From positions 1 to 64,000 of the forward strand of contig JAMLGI010000004.1 of NCBI GenBank assembly GCA_023958085.1: DNA of 64,000 bases, given 5' to 3'. The position numbers and the translations under genes are program-made. Numbering within the stretch: the stretch's first letter is position 1; each line of letters opens with the position of its first letter. A model generated the notes under the pieces. It was not told the origin of the DNA. It searched no databases and worked only from the letters and a program-made list of their open reading frames with translations. This stretch comes from Solirubrobacterales bacterium (GTDB taxonomy: Bacteria; Actinomycetota; Thermoleophilia; Solirubrobacterales; 70-9). Shown piece by piece: positions 17,822 through 26,112 of the stretch.

Positions 17822-17870
17822 CCGGTGGGGCCCTCAGATATCCCCGGGGATACCGGTCGGCCCCACCCCC
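17822..17870. repeat. Palindromic intergenic repeat, copy 2
   Basis: Second copy of the element at 10364: 33 identical nt, then GGTCGGCCCCACCCC with small changes that keep the outer stem. It lies between the convergent yraN and rnhB genes. Confidence 0.8.
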
Positions 17871-17885
17871 ACACTTCGGGCGGTG

Positions 17886-18566
17886 TCAGCGGTTGTAGGC
17901 GCTTGAATCGAAGGAGAGGCGATGGATCGGCGAGGGGCCGAGTTCAATGATTGCCTCGCGATGGGCCGCGCTGGCGTAGCCCTTGTGGCCCTCGAATCCG
18001 TAGCCCGGGTGAATCCCTCCCGCCCGGATCATCAGGCGGTCGCGGGTCACCTTGGCGATCACCGAGGCCGCTGCCACGGCGGCGCTGGTGGCGTCCCCCT
18101 TGATCAGGCGCCGATGTTCCAGATCCCATCCCTTCAACTCGAATCCGTCGACCAGCCTCAGCGGAACCAGCTGATCACCCGTAGCCGCCAGCCCCGCCAT
18201 CGCCCCGGCGAGGCACTCGTTGTTGGCTCGCTGCAGACCGTGGGTGTCGATGTATCGGGCCGACCGCAATGCCACCGACGTTCGCACCGCACAGTCCAGG
18301 ATCGCCGGAAAGAGGCGTTCCCTTGCCTTTGCGGTGAGCTTCTTCGAGTCATGAAGACCCTCCAGCAGACCCCCGCCCCGCCCGCTCAGGCATTCCCGGT
18401 CGAGCACCACCGCCGCCCCGACGATCGGACCGGCCAGACAGCCACGGCCGGCCTCGTCGGCACCGGCGACCCACTCGGCGCCGAGCGCCAGATCGTGCTC
18501 GAAGATCAGTCCGTCGTTCCGGGACTTCCGGCCCGGGCCGGACCGCGGTGGAGGCTCAGAGCCCAC
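17886..18566 (-). CDS. rnhB: Ribonuclease HII
   Basis: About 226 aa. Cleaves RNA in RNA:DNA hybrids and single ribonucleotides in DNA. VAGADEAGRGCLAGPIVGAAVVL carries the DEAGRG catalytic pair, LHDSKKLTAKARERLFP and VDGFELKG follow, and ASVIAKVTRDRLM and GYGFEGHKGYASAAH close the domain. GTG 18566 overlaps the lepB stop by 11 nt, consistent with coupled translation; TTG 18596 is the alternative. It follows lepB as in many actinobacteria. Confidence 0.95.
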   Translation of the reverse strand: MGSEPPPRSGPGRKSRNDGLIFEHDLALGAEWVAGADEAGRGCLAGPIVGAAVVLDRECLSGRGGGLLEGLHDSKKLTAKARERLFPAILDCAVRTSVALRSARYIDTHGLQRANNECLAGAMAGLAATGDQLVPLRLVDGFELKGWDLEHRRLIKGDATSAAVAAASVIAKVTRDRLMIRAGGIHPGYGFEGHKGYASAAHREAIIELGPSPIHRLSFDSSAYNR

Positions 18567-19128
18567 CGATGCGATTCGGTGGCCAGTAGGTGGCAAAGGC
18601 CTTTCCGATCAGCCACTCTTCGGGCAGCGGCCCCCAGAAGCGACTGTCGTCGCTCTCACCCCGGTTGTCACCCATCATGAAGAAGTGACCCTTGGGAATG
18701 GTGATCTCCCGGGGCAGGTTGCAGGCGGCTCCGCCGATGCTGCAGGGGTTGATGCTGTAGCCGTTGGGCTTCACGATCTGACCGTTCACAACCGGCAGCC
18801 CGGCCCGGATCGAGACCGTGTCCCCCGGACCGGCAACGATCCGCTTGATGAAGGTCTCGCTCGACTTCTCCCGGGTTGGCGCCGGGCAGGGTTGGCCGGC
18901 AGCCTGCGGAGCTCCGCATTCAGCCCCGCCGTTGCTGGCCCCGGCAGGGGGATGGAAGACGACCACGTCGCCCGGCTTGGGATCGTTGAAGTGGTAGATG
19001 AACCGGTTGACCAGCACTCGCTGGCCGATGTCCAGGGTCGGCTCCATCGACCCGGACGGGATCTTGTAAGGCTTGATCAGGAATGCCTGGATCAGCACCG
19101 CGAGCCCGAGGGCCAGCGCCACGATCAC
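18556..19128 (-). CDS. lepB: Signal peptidase I
   Basis: 190 aa with one N-terminal membrane segment (IVALALGLAVLIQAFLI). Catalytic Ser is in YKIPSGSMEPTL and Lys in FIKRIVAGPGD; MMGDNRGESDDSRFWG is box E. It removes signal peptides of exported proteins such as those elsewhere in this window. The start is uncertain: GTG 19128 is the first usable codon, yet the preceding in-frame residues (KPKSAGGSFVELVV) look like the usual cytoplasmic lead-in and have no ATG, GTG or TTG before them. rplS lies 53 nt upstream. Confidence 0.92.
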   Translation of the reverse strand: MIVALALGLAVLIQAFLIKPYKIPSGSMEPTLDIGQRVLVNRFIYHFNDPKPGDVVVFHPPAGASNGGAECGAPQAAGQPCPAPTREKSSETFIKRIVAGPGDTVSIRAGLPVVNGQIVKPNGYSINPCSIGGAACNLPREITIPKGHFFMMGDNRGESDDSRFWGPLPEEWLIGKAFATYWPPNRIGGL

Positions 19129-19181
19129 GACCAGTTCGACAAAACTACCCCCGGCCGACTTCGGCTTGGGTAGCTGCGAGC

Positions 19182-19844
19182 TCAGGCTTCTTCCTTCTCG
19201 CCTTCGGCGGAATCCTCGTCCGCCGCAGCTTGATCAGCCGAGGTCTCCTCGACCGGCTCCGCTTCAGCTTCGGGGGCCGCCTCGGCGGCTTCCCCGGCTT
19301 CGGGTGCAGTCTCGGTTGCTTCGGCTTCGGGTGCCTCGGGGGCTTCCCCATCGGGGGCGGATGCTGCTTCCTCACCGGTGGTATCGGCTTCGGCGGGCTC
19401 GGTCGCCTCGTCGGCCACCACCGGCTCCTCGGCCGGCGCCAGACTCTCACCGGCAGCGTCGACCGCTTCCGAGGTGCCGACCATGTCCTCATCGATGCCC
19501 CAGCGACGTTCCGCGACCCGGGCGGCCTTGCCGACCCGTCCCCGCAGGTAGTAGAGCTTCGCCCGTCGGACCCGGCCGCGGGAAGCCACTTCGAGCTTCT
19601 CGATCTTCGGCGAGTGCAGCGGGAAGGTCCGTTCCACCCCGACCCCGAAGGACTGTTTGCGGACGGTGAAGGTCTCGCGTGCTCCGGACCCCTGGCGTTT
19701 GATCACCACGCCCTCGAATACCTGCGGGCGCTTGCGATTTCCCTCGATCACGAGGAAGTGAACGCGAACGCGGTCTCCCGGGGCAAAGGACGGAAGTCCC
19801 TGCCTCAGCTGGCTGCTCTCAATGTCCTGGATTACGGTGCTCAT
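19182..19844 (-). CDS. rplS: 50S ribosomal protein L19 with long acidic tail
   Basis: 220 aa against the usual ~115. Residues 1-117 are ordinary L19 ([52 protein letters not shown]). Residues ~118-220 are almost entirely Ala, Glu, Pro, Asp, Thr and Ser with no predicted fold. The ATG at 19844 is preceded by an intrinsic-terminator-like hairpin and T-run ending 5 nt upstream, suggesting attenuation. It sits downstream of trmD in the standard rpsP-trmD-rplS order. Confidence 0.96.
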   Translation of the reverse strand: MSTVIQDIESSQLRQGLPSFAPGDRVRVHFLVIEGNRKRPQVFEGVVIKRQGSGARETFTVRKQSFGVGVERTFPLHSPKIEKLEVASRGRVRRAKLYYLRGRVGKAARVAERRWGIDEDMVGTSEAVDAAGESLAPAEEPVVADEATEPAEADTTGEEAASAPDGEAPEAPEAEATETAPEAGEAAEAAPEAEAEPVEETSADQAAADEDSAEGEKEEA

Positions 19845-19849
19845 GGCTC

Positions 19850-19873
19850 AAAAAGACGGGCCGGGTGGCCCGT
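19850..19873 (-). terminator. Intrinsic terminator or attenuator directly before rplS
   Basis: On the minus strand a 7-bp stem ACGGGCC/GGCCCGT with a 4-nt loop is followed by C and five T residues, then GAGCC and the rplS ATG. It would terminate trmD transcripts or any transcript started at the TAGGAT upstream, so rplS expression should depend on readthrough or a competing structure. Confidence 0.65.
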
Positions 19874-19882
19874 GGACGCGCA

Positions 19883-19888
19883 ATCCTA
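19883..19888 (-). promoter_or_regulatory. Putative -10 box before the rplS attenuator
   Basis: TAGGAT on the minus strand between trmD and rplS, upstream of the terminator hairpin. It could produce a short leader RNA carrying the hairpin. Confidence 0.3.
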
Positions 19889-19908
19889 CCGCAGGCGATC
19901 CGCGAGCG

Positions 19909-20580
19909 TCACTCCGAGTCCGGGTCCCGACCGCGAAGGTGGCTCTGCTCACGCCGCCACTCACGGACCCGGCTGTGGTCACCCGAGGTCAGAACGTCGG
20001 GGACGGCCCAGCCGCGGTACTCCGCCGGGCGGGTGTAGTGCGGGTACTCCGGCTGTCCCTCAAGCGCCTCGCTCCAGGACTCTTCTACTGCACTCTCCTC
20101 GTCCCCCAGCGCTCCCGGCTGGCGACGCATCAGGGTGTCGGCGACCACCATCGCCGGCAGTTCACCCCCGGCGAGCACGTAACGGCCGATCGAGAGTTCA
20201 TCGTCGGCGAGATGATCGTGAACCCGATGGTCGAACCCCTCGTAGCGTCCGCTGAGCAGGGCCAGCCGGGGTTCCGCCGCGAGTTCGGCGACCAGCTGCT
20301 CGTCCAGGATCCGGCCAGCCGGGCTGAGCACCACGGTGCGCGGCCGGGGCTCCTCGCCGTAGACCCCGCGAAGGGCCGCGTCAACCACGTCGACACGCAA
20401 CACCATCCCGGCTCCACCGCCGTACGGTGCTCCGTCGACCCTGCCACCCTTGAGCGGGGTCCAGTCACGGTAGTCCCGCAGGTTGAGTGTCGATCCGGAC
20501 TCGACCGCCTTGCGGACCTGGCGCTGCTCCCGGAACCAGTCGAAGGCCTCGGGGAAGAGCGTGAAGATGTCGAGATTCAC
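19909..20580 (-). CDS. trmD: tRNA (guanine-N1)-methyltransferase TrmD
   Basis: 223 aa SPOUT methyltransferase making m1G37 in tRNAs reading CNN codons. MNLDIFTLFPEAFDWF, GGGAGMVLRVDVVDAAL, LLSGRYEGFDHRV and the knot motif LSIGRYVLAGGELPAMVVAD are all present. GTG start at 20580. It lies 34 nt after khpA. rimM, normally the gene between them, is absent here. Confidence 0.96.
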   Translation of the reverse strand: MNLDIFTLFPEAFDWFREQRQVRKAVESGSTLNLRDYRDWTPLKGGRVDGAPYGGGAGMVLRVDVVDAALRGVYGEEPRPRTVVLSPAGRILDEQLVAELAAEPRLALLSGRYEGFDHRVHDHLADDELSIGRYVLAGGELPAMVVADTLMRRQPGALGDEESAVEESWSEALEGQPEYPHYTRPAEYRGWAVPDVLTSGDHSRVREWRREQSHLRGRDPDSE

Positions 20581-20613
20581 GGCTCCGGTCCCTGCCGAAC
20601 GGGGTTCGTCCGC

Positions 20614-20844
20614 TCAGTCGAGGATGTCGACCACGACCCGGCGTTCCTCACGCACGGCGGCCGCCCTGGCGACGGCCCGGATCGCGTTGGCGGTGCGACC
20701 GCCCCGGCCGATCACCCGGCCGAGATCGGTTTCGCCGACCGTGATCTCGAAGACCAGGTCACCGTCTTCCTCGAACTCCTCGACCTCGACTGCGTCCCGG
20801 TCCTCGACCAGCGCCCGGGTCAGCGTGAGGAGCAGCTCGCGCAC
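20614..20844 (-). CDS. khpA: KH-domain RNA-binding protein KhpA
   Basis: 76 aa. A single KH domain with the GxxG loop in DLGRVIGRGGRTANAIRAVARAAA. KhpA, usually with KhpB, binds RNA and affects cell division in Gram-positive bacteria. GTG start at 20844, only 3 nt after the rpsP stop, so translation is coupled. Confidence 0.92.
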   Translation of the reverse strand: MRELLLTLTRALVEDRDAVEVEEFEEDGDLVFEITVGETDLGRVIGRGGRTANAIRAVARAAAVREERRVVVDILD

Positions 20845-20847
20845 CGG

Positions 20848-21102
20848 TCAGCTACCGGTGGCCTTGATGCCCTTGATGCGGAGCAGTCCGGCGACCTTCT
20901 CCGAAGGCTGGGCGCCCTTTTCGAGCCAGTAGTTGGCCCGTTCCTCGTCAATTTCGATGATCGAAGGGTCGGTCTGCGCGTTGTAGCGACCGATCGTCTC
21001 GATCGAACGGCCATCGCGGGGGGAGCGCTTGTCGGCGACGACGATTCGCCAGATCGGGTTCTTCTTGGAACCAACTCTTCTAAGTCTGATGCGGACTGCC
21101 AT
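20848..21102 (-). CDS. rpsP: 30S ribosomal protein S16
   Basis: 84 aa, full length. [40 protein letters not shown] is the S16 signature. ATG at 21102. A TAGGAT box ends 10 nt upstream and lies between rpsP and ffh, so the rpsP-khpA-trmD group probably has its own promoter. Confidence 0.97.
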   Translation of the reverse strand: MAVRIRLRRVGSKKNPIWRIVVADKRSPRDGRSIETIGRYNAQTDPSIIEIDEERANYWLEKGAQPSEKVAGLLRIKGIKATGS

Positions 21103-21112
21103 TGGACGCGGG

Positions 21113-21118
21113 ATCCTA
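21113..21118 (-). promoter_or_regulatory. Putative -10 box of rpsP
   Basis: TAGGAT 10 nt before the rpsP ATG, giving a leader of only a few nucleotides. The same spacing occurs at rpmF, rpmB and the sepIVA-like gene. AGGA could alternatively be read as a distant Shine-Dalgarno sequence. Confidence 0.4.
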
Positions 21119-21125
21119 CAGGTTC

Positions 21126-22502
21126 TCAGCGTCGCTTGATCCGGGGCCGGGGTGCCTTTGGCGCCTTCCCGGCCTGGATCCGGGCAAGCTGCTGCGGGTC
21201 CGGCATCTGCCCCTTGGCCATCTGCTTCATCAGGCGGCGCATCTGGTCGAACTGCTTGACCAGGTTGTTGACCTGCTGGATTTTCGTCCCCGAGCCCTCG
21301 GCGATCCGACGTCGGCGCGATCCCTTGATCAGCTCCGGCGTCATCCGTTCCCGCGGGGTCATCGAGAGGATGATCGCCTCGACCCGGTCGAGCTCTCCCT
21401 CGTCCACATCGACATCCTTGAGCTGCTTCATCGCACCCATACCGGGCATCATCCCGAGCAGGTTGCCGAGCGGGCCCATCTTCCTCACCTGGCGCATCTG
21501 CTTGAGGAAGTCCTCCAGAGTGAACTGGTTGGAGGCCATCTTGCGCTGCAGCTCCTCGGCCTCTTCCTCGGAGACCTGGGCCTCGGCCTTCTCGATCAGG
21601 CTGAGGACATCGCCCATGCCGAGGATCCGGGAGGACATCCGGTCCGGATGGAAGCGTTCAAAATCGCCGAGCTTCTCGCCGGTCGAGGCGAAGATGACCG
21701 GCTTGCCGGTGACCGCCTTGACCGAGAGAGCCGCGCCACCGCGGGCGTCACCGTCCAGTTTGGAGATGATCACCCCGTCGAACTCGGCCGCCTCCCGGAA
21801 GGACTCGGCCACCCCGACCGCGTCCTGGCCGGTCATCGCGTCGACCACGAGCAGCACGTTGTGCGGCTTGACCTTCTTGCGGATCTTCGCCAGCTCGTCC
21901 ATCAACTCGCTGTCGATGTGGAGGCGGCCGGCAGTGTCGACGATCAGCACGTCGCGGTTTTCCTCGCGGGCCTTGTCCAGGGCCCAGGCGGCGATCTCGA
22001 CCGGGTCGGCCCCGGTGCCCTGCTGGTAGACCACGGCCCCGGCCCGGCGGCCGACCGTTTCCAGCTGCTCGATCGCGGCCGGCCGGTACACGTCACAGGC
22101 CGCCAACGCGACCCGCTTGCCCTCGTCGGTGAGCAGTTTCGCCAGCTTCGCGGTGGCGGTGGTCTTGCCGGATCCCTGCAGGCCGGCCATCAGGATGACG
22201 GTCGGTCCCTTGCTTGAGAAGACCAGGTCGCGACCGGCCCCGCCCATCAGCTCGGTCAACTCCTCGTTGACGATCTTCACGACCTGCTGACCCGGGTTGA
22301 GCGAACCGAGCACGTCGGCGCCGAGGCAACGCTCCTTGACCTTCGCGGTGAAGGACTTGACCACCTTGAAGTTCACGTCCGCTTCGAGCAGGGCGAGGCG
22401 GATCTCCCGCATCGCCTTGTCGACGTCGGCCTCGGTCAGCTTCCCCCGGTTGCGGACATCCGAAAGCGTCGCCTGAAGCCGGTCTGAAAGCTGGTCAAAC
22501 AT
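21126..22502 (-). CDS. ffh: Signal recognition particle protein Ffh
   Basis: 458 aa. The N domain (1-~90) and G domain carry [18 protein letters not shown] (G1), [20 protein letters not shown] and [14 protein letters not shown]; the Met-rich M domain (~330-440) binds 4.5S RNA and signal sequences. It targets nascent membrane proteins to SecYEG with FtsY, encoded just upstream. ATG at 22502; TAGGGT sits 9 nt upstream. Confidence 0.97.
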   Translation of the reverse strand: MFDQLSDRLQATLSDVRNRGKLTEADVDKAMREIRLALLEADVNFKVVKSFTAKVKERCLGADVLGSLNPGQQVVKIVNEELTELMGGAGRDLVFSSKGPTVILMAGLQGSGKTTATAKLAKLLTDEGKRVALAACDVYRPAAIEQLETVGRRAGAVVYQQGTGADPVEIAAWALDKAREENRDVLIVDTAGRLHIDSELMDELAKIRKKVKPHNVLLVVDAMTGQDAVGVAESFREAAEFDGVIISKLDGDARGGAALSVKAVTGKPVIFASTGEKLGDFERFHPDRMSSRILGMGDVLSLIEKAEAQVSEEEAEELQRKMASNQFTLEDFLKQMRQVRKMGPLGNLLGMMPGMGAMKQLKDVDVDEGELDRVEAIILSMTPRERMTPELIKGSRRRRIAEGSGTKIQQVNNLVKQFDQMRRLMKQMAKGQMPDPQQLARIQAGKAPKAPRPRIKRR

Positions 22503-22511
22503 GGATCGTCA

Positions 22512-22517
22512 ACCCTA
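22512..22517 (-). promoter_or_regulatory. Putative -10 box of ffh
   Basis: TAGGGT on the minus strand, 9 nt before the ffh ATG, in the 97-nt gap after ftsY. It fits TANNNT. Confidence 0.35.
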
Positions 22518-22599
22518 CCGGCAGCGAACCCCCGCCGCCCCGGCCTTCGAGGGGAGCCTTGTCCGCCTCATGGTGCGAGAAACCTGCTGCCGACGGGTT

Positions 22600-23610
22600 C
22601 TACTCCTCATCCAGCAGGGCTCTGGCGAAGTCTTCCGGGTCGAACGGGCGGAGGTCCTCGATCTTCTCGCCGGTCCCGATCAGTTTGACCGGGATGCCGA
22701 GCTCGTCGGCGATCGCGAGGGTGATCCCGCCCTTGGCGGTGCCGTCCAGCTTGGTCAGGACCACGCCGTCCACATCGGTGGCTTCGGCGAAGGCCTTGGC
22801 CTGGCGCAGACCGTTCTGGCCGGTGGTCGCGTCGATCGAGATCAGGACCTCGTGGGGGGCGCCCGGGATCTGCTTCTCGATCACCCGGCGGACCTTGCCC
22901 AGTTCCTCCATCAGGTTGGTCTGGGTGTGGAGCCGGCCGGCGGTGTCGATGATCACCACGTCGCAGCCGCGGGCCCGGGCGGCGTCGATCGCGTCGTAGG
23001 CGACCGAGCCGGGGTCGGCACCCTCGTTCGAGCGGACCAGTTCGGCGCCGGAGCGTTCCGCCCAGGTGGTCAGCTGCTCGGCCGCGGCAGCCCGGTAGGT
23101 GTCGGCCGCGCCGAGCAGCACCGAGAGCCCGAACTCGTTTTTCAGATGCCAGGCGATCTTGCCGATCGAGGTGGTCTTGCCGGTGCCGTTCACCCCGGTC
23201 ATCAGCAGCACGGCCGGTTCAGGGGAGAGATCGATCGGCCGACGGTTGGTCGAGGCGATCTCGGCGAGGATCCCGATCAGCCGCTCCCGGACCGCCGCTC
23301 CGTCCGGGGCGACCGTCCCGGCGTCAACCTCGTGCTCGAGCCGTTCGACCACCTTGGCGGTCGTGCTCGCCCCGGCATCGGCCAGGATCAACGCCTCCTC
23401 GAGCCGCTCCCAGGTCTCCTCGTCGATCCGGTCGAACAGGGTCGAGCCGATCTCCTCGGACAGGGCCCGGCGGCTCTTGGCGAGGCTCTCCCTGAGGCGG
23501 CGGAAGGCACCGCGTTTCTTCGGGGTGTCCGACTCCGGTTCGGCGGCAACGGCAGCTGCCGGGATCGCACGGTCGCCGAGATCGAGGATGTCGTTCCAGG
23601 TGGTTGACAT
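22600..23610 (-). CDS. ftsY: Signal recognition particle receptor FtsY
   Basis: 336 aa. A short acidic/basic N-terminal region is followed by the NG domain: MTGVNGTGKTTSIGKIAWHL (G1), GAADTYRAAAAEQL, IIDTAGRLHTQ, TKLDGTAKGG, and the C-terminal IGTGEKIEDLRPFDPEDFA. It is the SRP receptor partner of Ffh. The ATG at 23610 starts MSTTWNDILDLG; the longer open frame runs into the smc stop and is unlikely. The short A domain is typical of actinobacteria. Confidence 0.96.
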   Translation of the reverse strand: MSTTWNDILDLGDRAIPAAAVAAEPESDTPKKRGAFRRLRESLAKSRRALSEEIGSTLFDRIDEETWERLEEALILADAGASTTAKVVERLEHEVDAGTVAPDGAAVRERLIGILAEIASTNRRPIDLSPEPAVLLMTGVNGTGKTTSIGKIAWHLKNEFGLSVLLGAADTYRAAAAEQLTTWAERSGAELVRSNEGADPGSVAYDAIDAARARGCDVVIIDTAGRLHTQTNLMEELGKVRRVIEKQIPGAPHEVLISIDATTGQNGLRQAKAFAEATDVDGVVLTKLDGTAKGGITLAIADELGIPVKLIGTGEKIEDLRPFDPEDFARALLDEE

Positions 23611-23618
23611 GGCCGCGA

Positions 23619-23624
23619 AGCCTA
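23619..23624 (-). promoter_or_regulatory. Putative -10 box of ftsY
   Basis: TAGGCT 8 nt before the ftsY ATG, within the 19-nt gap after smc. Confidence 0.3.
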
Positions 23625-23629
23625 ATTCT

Positions 23630-25990
23630 TCAGGCGACTTCTTCGAGCACCGGGTTGCGTTCACCGTCGACCGGAGGGAGTCGACGGGAAACGACCCTGG
23701 TCACACCGTCACCACCCATGCTCACCCCGTAGAGCACGTCGGCGGCGTCCATGGTCAGCTTCTGGTGGGTCACGATCACGAACTGGGTCTGACCGGAGTA
23801 GAGCCGGACCAGTTCGAGGAAGCGGTTGATGTTGGTGTCGTCCAGGGCTGCCTCGACCTCGTCCAGAATGTAGAACGGGCAGGGACGGGCGAGGAAGACC
23901 GCAAAAACGAAGGCGAGCGCGGTCATCGCCTTCTCACCGCCGGAAAGCAGGCTCATCTTGCGCATCCGCTTGCCCTTCGGGTTGACCTCGAGTTCCACCC
24001 CGAAATCAACCGGGGATGGCGGCCCGGGCTCCGTTTCCTCCGTACCGTCGCTCTCGGCTGAGTCCGCAGACTCCTCCGGAGAGTCGGGGGTCTGATCGAC
24101 CGGGTCGGGGACCGGGCGCAGGTCAACCGAACGCAGTCGGCCGGAACCGCCGGGAAAGAGCCGGGCGATCATCTCCTCGAAGTTGGTGGCGGTCGCGGCG
24201 AAGGTTTCGTCAAAGGAACGCTTGATCTCGGCATCGATGTCCCGGATGACCCCTTCCAGTTCCCGCATCCCGCGTTCCGCGTCCTCCCGCTGCGCGACCA
24301 GCTGTTCGACGTGATCCACCGCCTCCTCGTACTCCTTGGCGGCGAGGGGGTTCACCGGGCCGATCCGTTCCCGACGCATCCGCAGATTGTGAAGCCGACG
24401 CTCGATCCCGGCCCGTTCCTCGTCGCCGAGCGGCTCCTCGGCAGTCGGGATCTCCTCACCCAGGGTTTCAGCGATCCGGCCAAGCTCGGCCGCCGCCTCG
24501 GAGCGTCGGTCGCCGAGGTGGGCCGCCTCGACCTCGGCCCGGGTGACCTCCTCGGCGATCGCGCGGGACTCGGTCTGGATCTCGGCCTCGAGCGCCGAGC
24601 ATCGCTTGAGCTCGGCCGCGATCTCGTCGCCGCCGCCCGGCCCACCGATCACTTCGCGTTCGGCCCGGGACACCCGCTCCCGGACCGCTTCACCGGCTCC
24701 GTCCGCTACCTGCGCGACCGCGGCCACCGCGGCAGCGAGCTGTTCGGCCGCCGCCAGTTTCGCGCGCAGTCGCTCGCGTTGATGCTCGCCCAGCAGACCC
24801 TCCGCCCGCCGGGCGTGCCGGGTTGCCCGTTCGGCCCCGGCGTGAACCTCGGCCAGGGCGGCCAGCCGCTCGGCTTCGGATCCTTCGGCGCGGGCCACCC
24901 GCAGGCCCTCCGAGGCGCCTTCGAGTCCGGAGCGGACCTCGTCCAGTTCGACGGCGAGCCTTCTGGACCGGTCACTTGAGGATCCGGCCTCGGCGATGTC
25001 GAGGGTGAGTGGCGCCAGCTCCAGCCGAAGCTCCTCCAGGCGGACTTCGAGTCGACCGGACCGTTCCGCCAGTGTGTTTGAACCGAGGGTGATCTTCTCC
25101 TGGCCGGACCGCAGCGAGTTGAGTCGGCCCCAGGCCTCGGTCCGCACCCGGTCGCGCTCGGCGAACTGCTCCTCGGCGGCGCTTCGCCGTTTCGAGACTT
25201 CGGACAGACGCCGTTCGAGCCGGTCACGCTTCTGGCGGGCCTCTTCGGCACGCTTCCGGGCCGCTTCGAGGCGGGATTCACCGAAACGCAGCTCTTCCGC
25301 GACCAGTTTCGACTTGAGCCCCAGTTCCTCCCGTTCGATCCGGGCCCCGATCTCGGCCGCGTTGGCCTGCTGTTTCAGCGGCCGGAGCTGACGGCGGGCC
25401 TCCCGCTCGACATCGAGCGCCCGGTCGAGGTTCTCCCGGGTCGTCATCAGTTTCAGTTCGGCCCGTCGGCGACGCTTGCGGAACTTGCCGAGCCCGGCTG
25501 CCTCCTCGATCAGCAGCCGCCGCTCACGGGGCTTCGAATGAACCACCGAGTCGACCCGGCCCTGGCTGATCACGGAGTGCATCTGACGCCCGAGATTGGC
25601 GTCCGAGAGCAGCTCCTGGATGTCGGTGAGCCGACAGCGCGCACCGTTCAGGCGGTACTCGCCTTCACCGTTGCGGTCCAGCTTCCGGGTGATCGCGATC
25701 TCGGTGAACTCGTCTCCGAGCCGACCCTCGGAGTTGTCGATCACCACCTCCACTTCGGCCTCGGAGCGCGCCCCGACCTTGCTGCCTCCGACCGAGATCA
25801 CGTCCTGCATCGAGGAGCCGCGGATCGCCCCCGGGCTCTGCTCGCCGAGCGCCCAGAGGACCGCGTCGGTGATGTTCGACTTGCCGGATCCGTTCGGGCC
25901 GACCACGACACTCACCCCGGGGGCGAAATCGAGGACGGTCTTCTCGGGGAAGGACTTGAAACCCCTCATCGTCACGGAACGGAGATACAT
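23630..25990 (-). CDS. smc: Short SMC-family chromosome protein lacking an evident hinge
   Basis: About 786 aa, compared with ~1,150-1,200 for bacterial SMC. The N-terminal head is complete: MYLRSVTMRGFKSF, Walker A VVVGPNGSGKSNITDAVLWALGEQ, and VISQGRVDSVV. The C-terminal head has the signature LLSGGEKAMTALAFVFA and Walker B FYILDEVEAALDD. The ~400 residues between heads are Arg/Glu/Ala-rich coiled coil; no globular hinge with its usual glycine motifs is seen, only a GGPGGG near residue 455. A ~35-residue acidic Pro/Ser/Glu insert precedes the signature motif. The ATG at 25990 gives the canonical SMC start. It lies between rnc and ftsY, the standard smc locus. Confidence 0.9.
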   Translation of the reverse strand: MYLRSVTMRGFKSFPEKTVLDFAPGVSVVVGPNGSGKSNITDAVLWALGEQSPGAIRGSSMQDVISVGGSKVGARSEAEVEVVIDNSEGRLGDEFTEIAITRKLDRNGEGEYRLNGARCRLTDIQELLSDANLGRQMHSVISQGRVDSVVHSKPRERRLLIEEAAGLGKFRKRRRRAELKLMTTRENLDRALDVEREARRQLRPLKQQANAAEIGARIEREELGLKSKLVAEELRFGESRLEAARKRAEEARQKRDRLERRLSEVSKRRSAAEEQFAERDRVRTEAWGRLNSLRSGQEKITLGSNTLAERSGRLEVRLEELRLELAPLTLDIAEAGSSSDRSRRLAVELDEVRSGLEGASEGLRVARAEGSEAERLAALAEVHAGAERATRHARRAEGLLGEHQRERLRAKLAAAEQLAAAVAAVAQVADGAGEAVRERVSRAEREVIGGPGGGDEIAAELKRCSALEAEIQTESRAIAEEVTRAEVEAAHLGDRRSEAAAELGRIAETLGEEIPTAEEPLGDEERAGIERRLHNLRMRRERIGPVNPLAAKEYEEAVDHVEQLVAQREDAERGMRELEGVIRDIDAEIKRSFDETFAATATNFEEMIARLFPGGSGRLRSVDLRPVPDPVDQTPDSPEESADSAESDGTEETEPGPPSPVDFGVELEVNPKGKRMRKMSLLSGGEKAMTALAFVFAVFLARPCPFYILDEVEAALDDTNINRFLELVRLYSGQTQFVIVTHQKLTMDAADVLYGVSMGGDGVTRVVSRRLPPVDGERNPVLEEVA

Positions 25991-26112
25991 ATGCACCAAA
26001 GAGTGCCGGGTCCACCGGACGGACGCGGTCCGGATCCCGGGTCAACCGATCCGTCGCTCCGCAATTTGCGGGAATCGGATTTCCCGCCGTTCGGAAATGT
26101 CGCTCGGGAACC

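Noticed and set aside
19822-22029. 735-codon plus-strand frame across rplS, trmD, khpA, rpsP and ffh
   Set aside because: Antisense shadow; five well-known genes occupy the minus strand.
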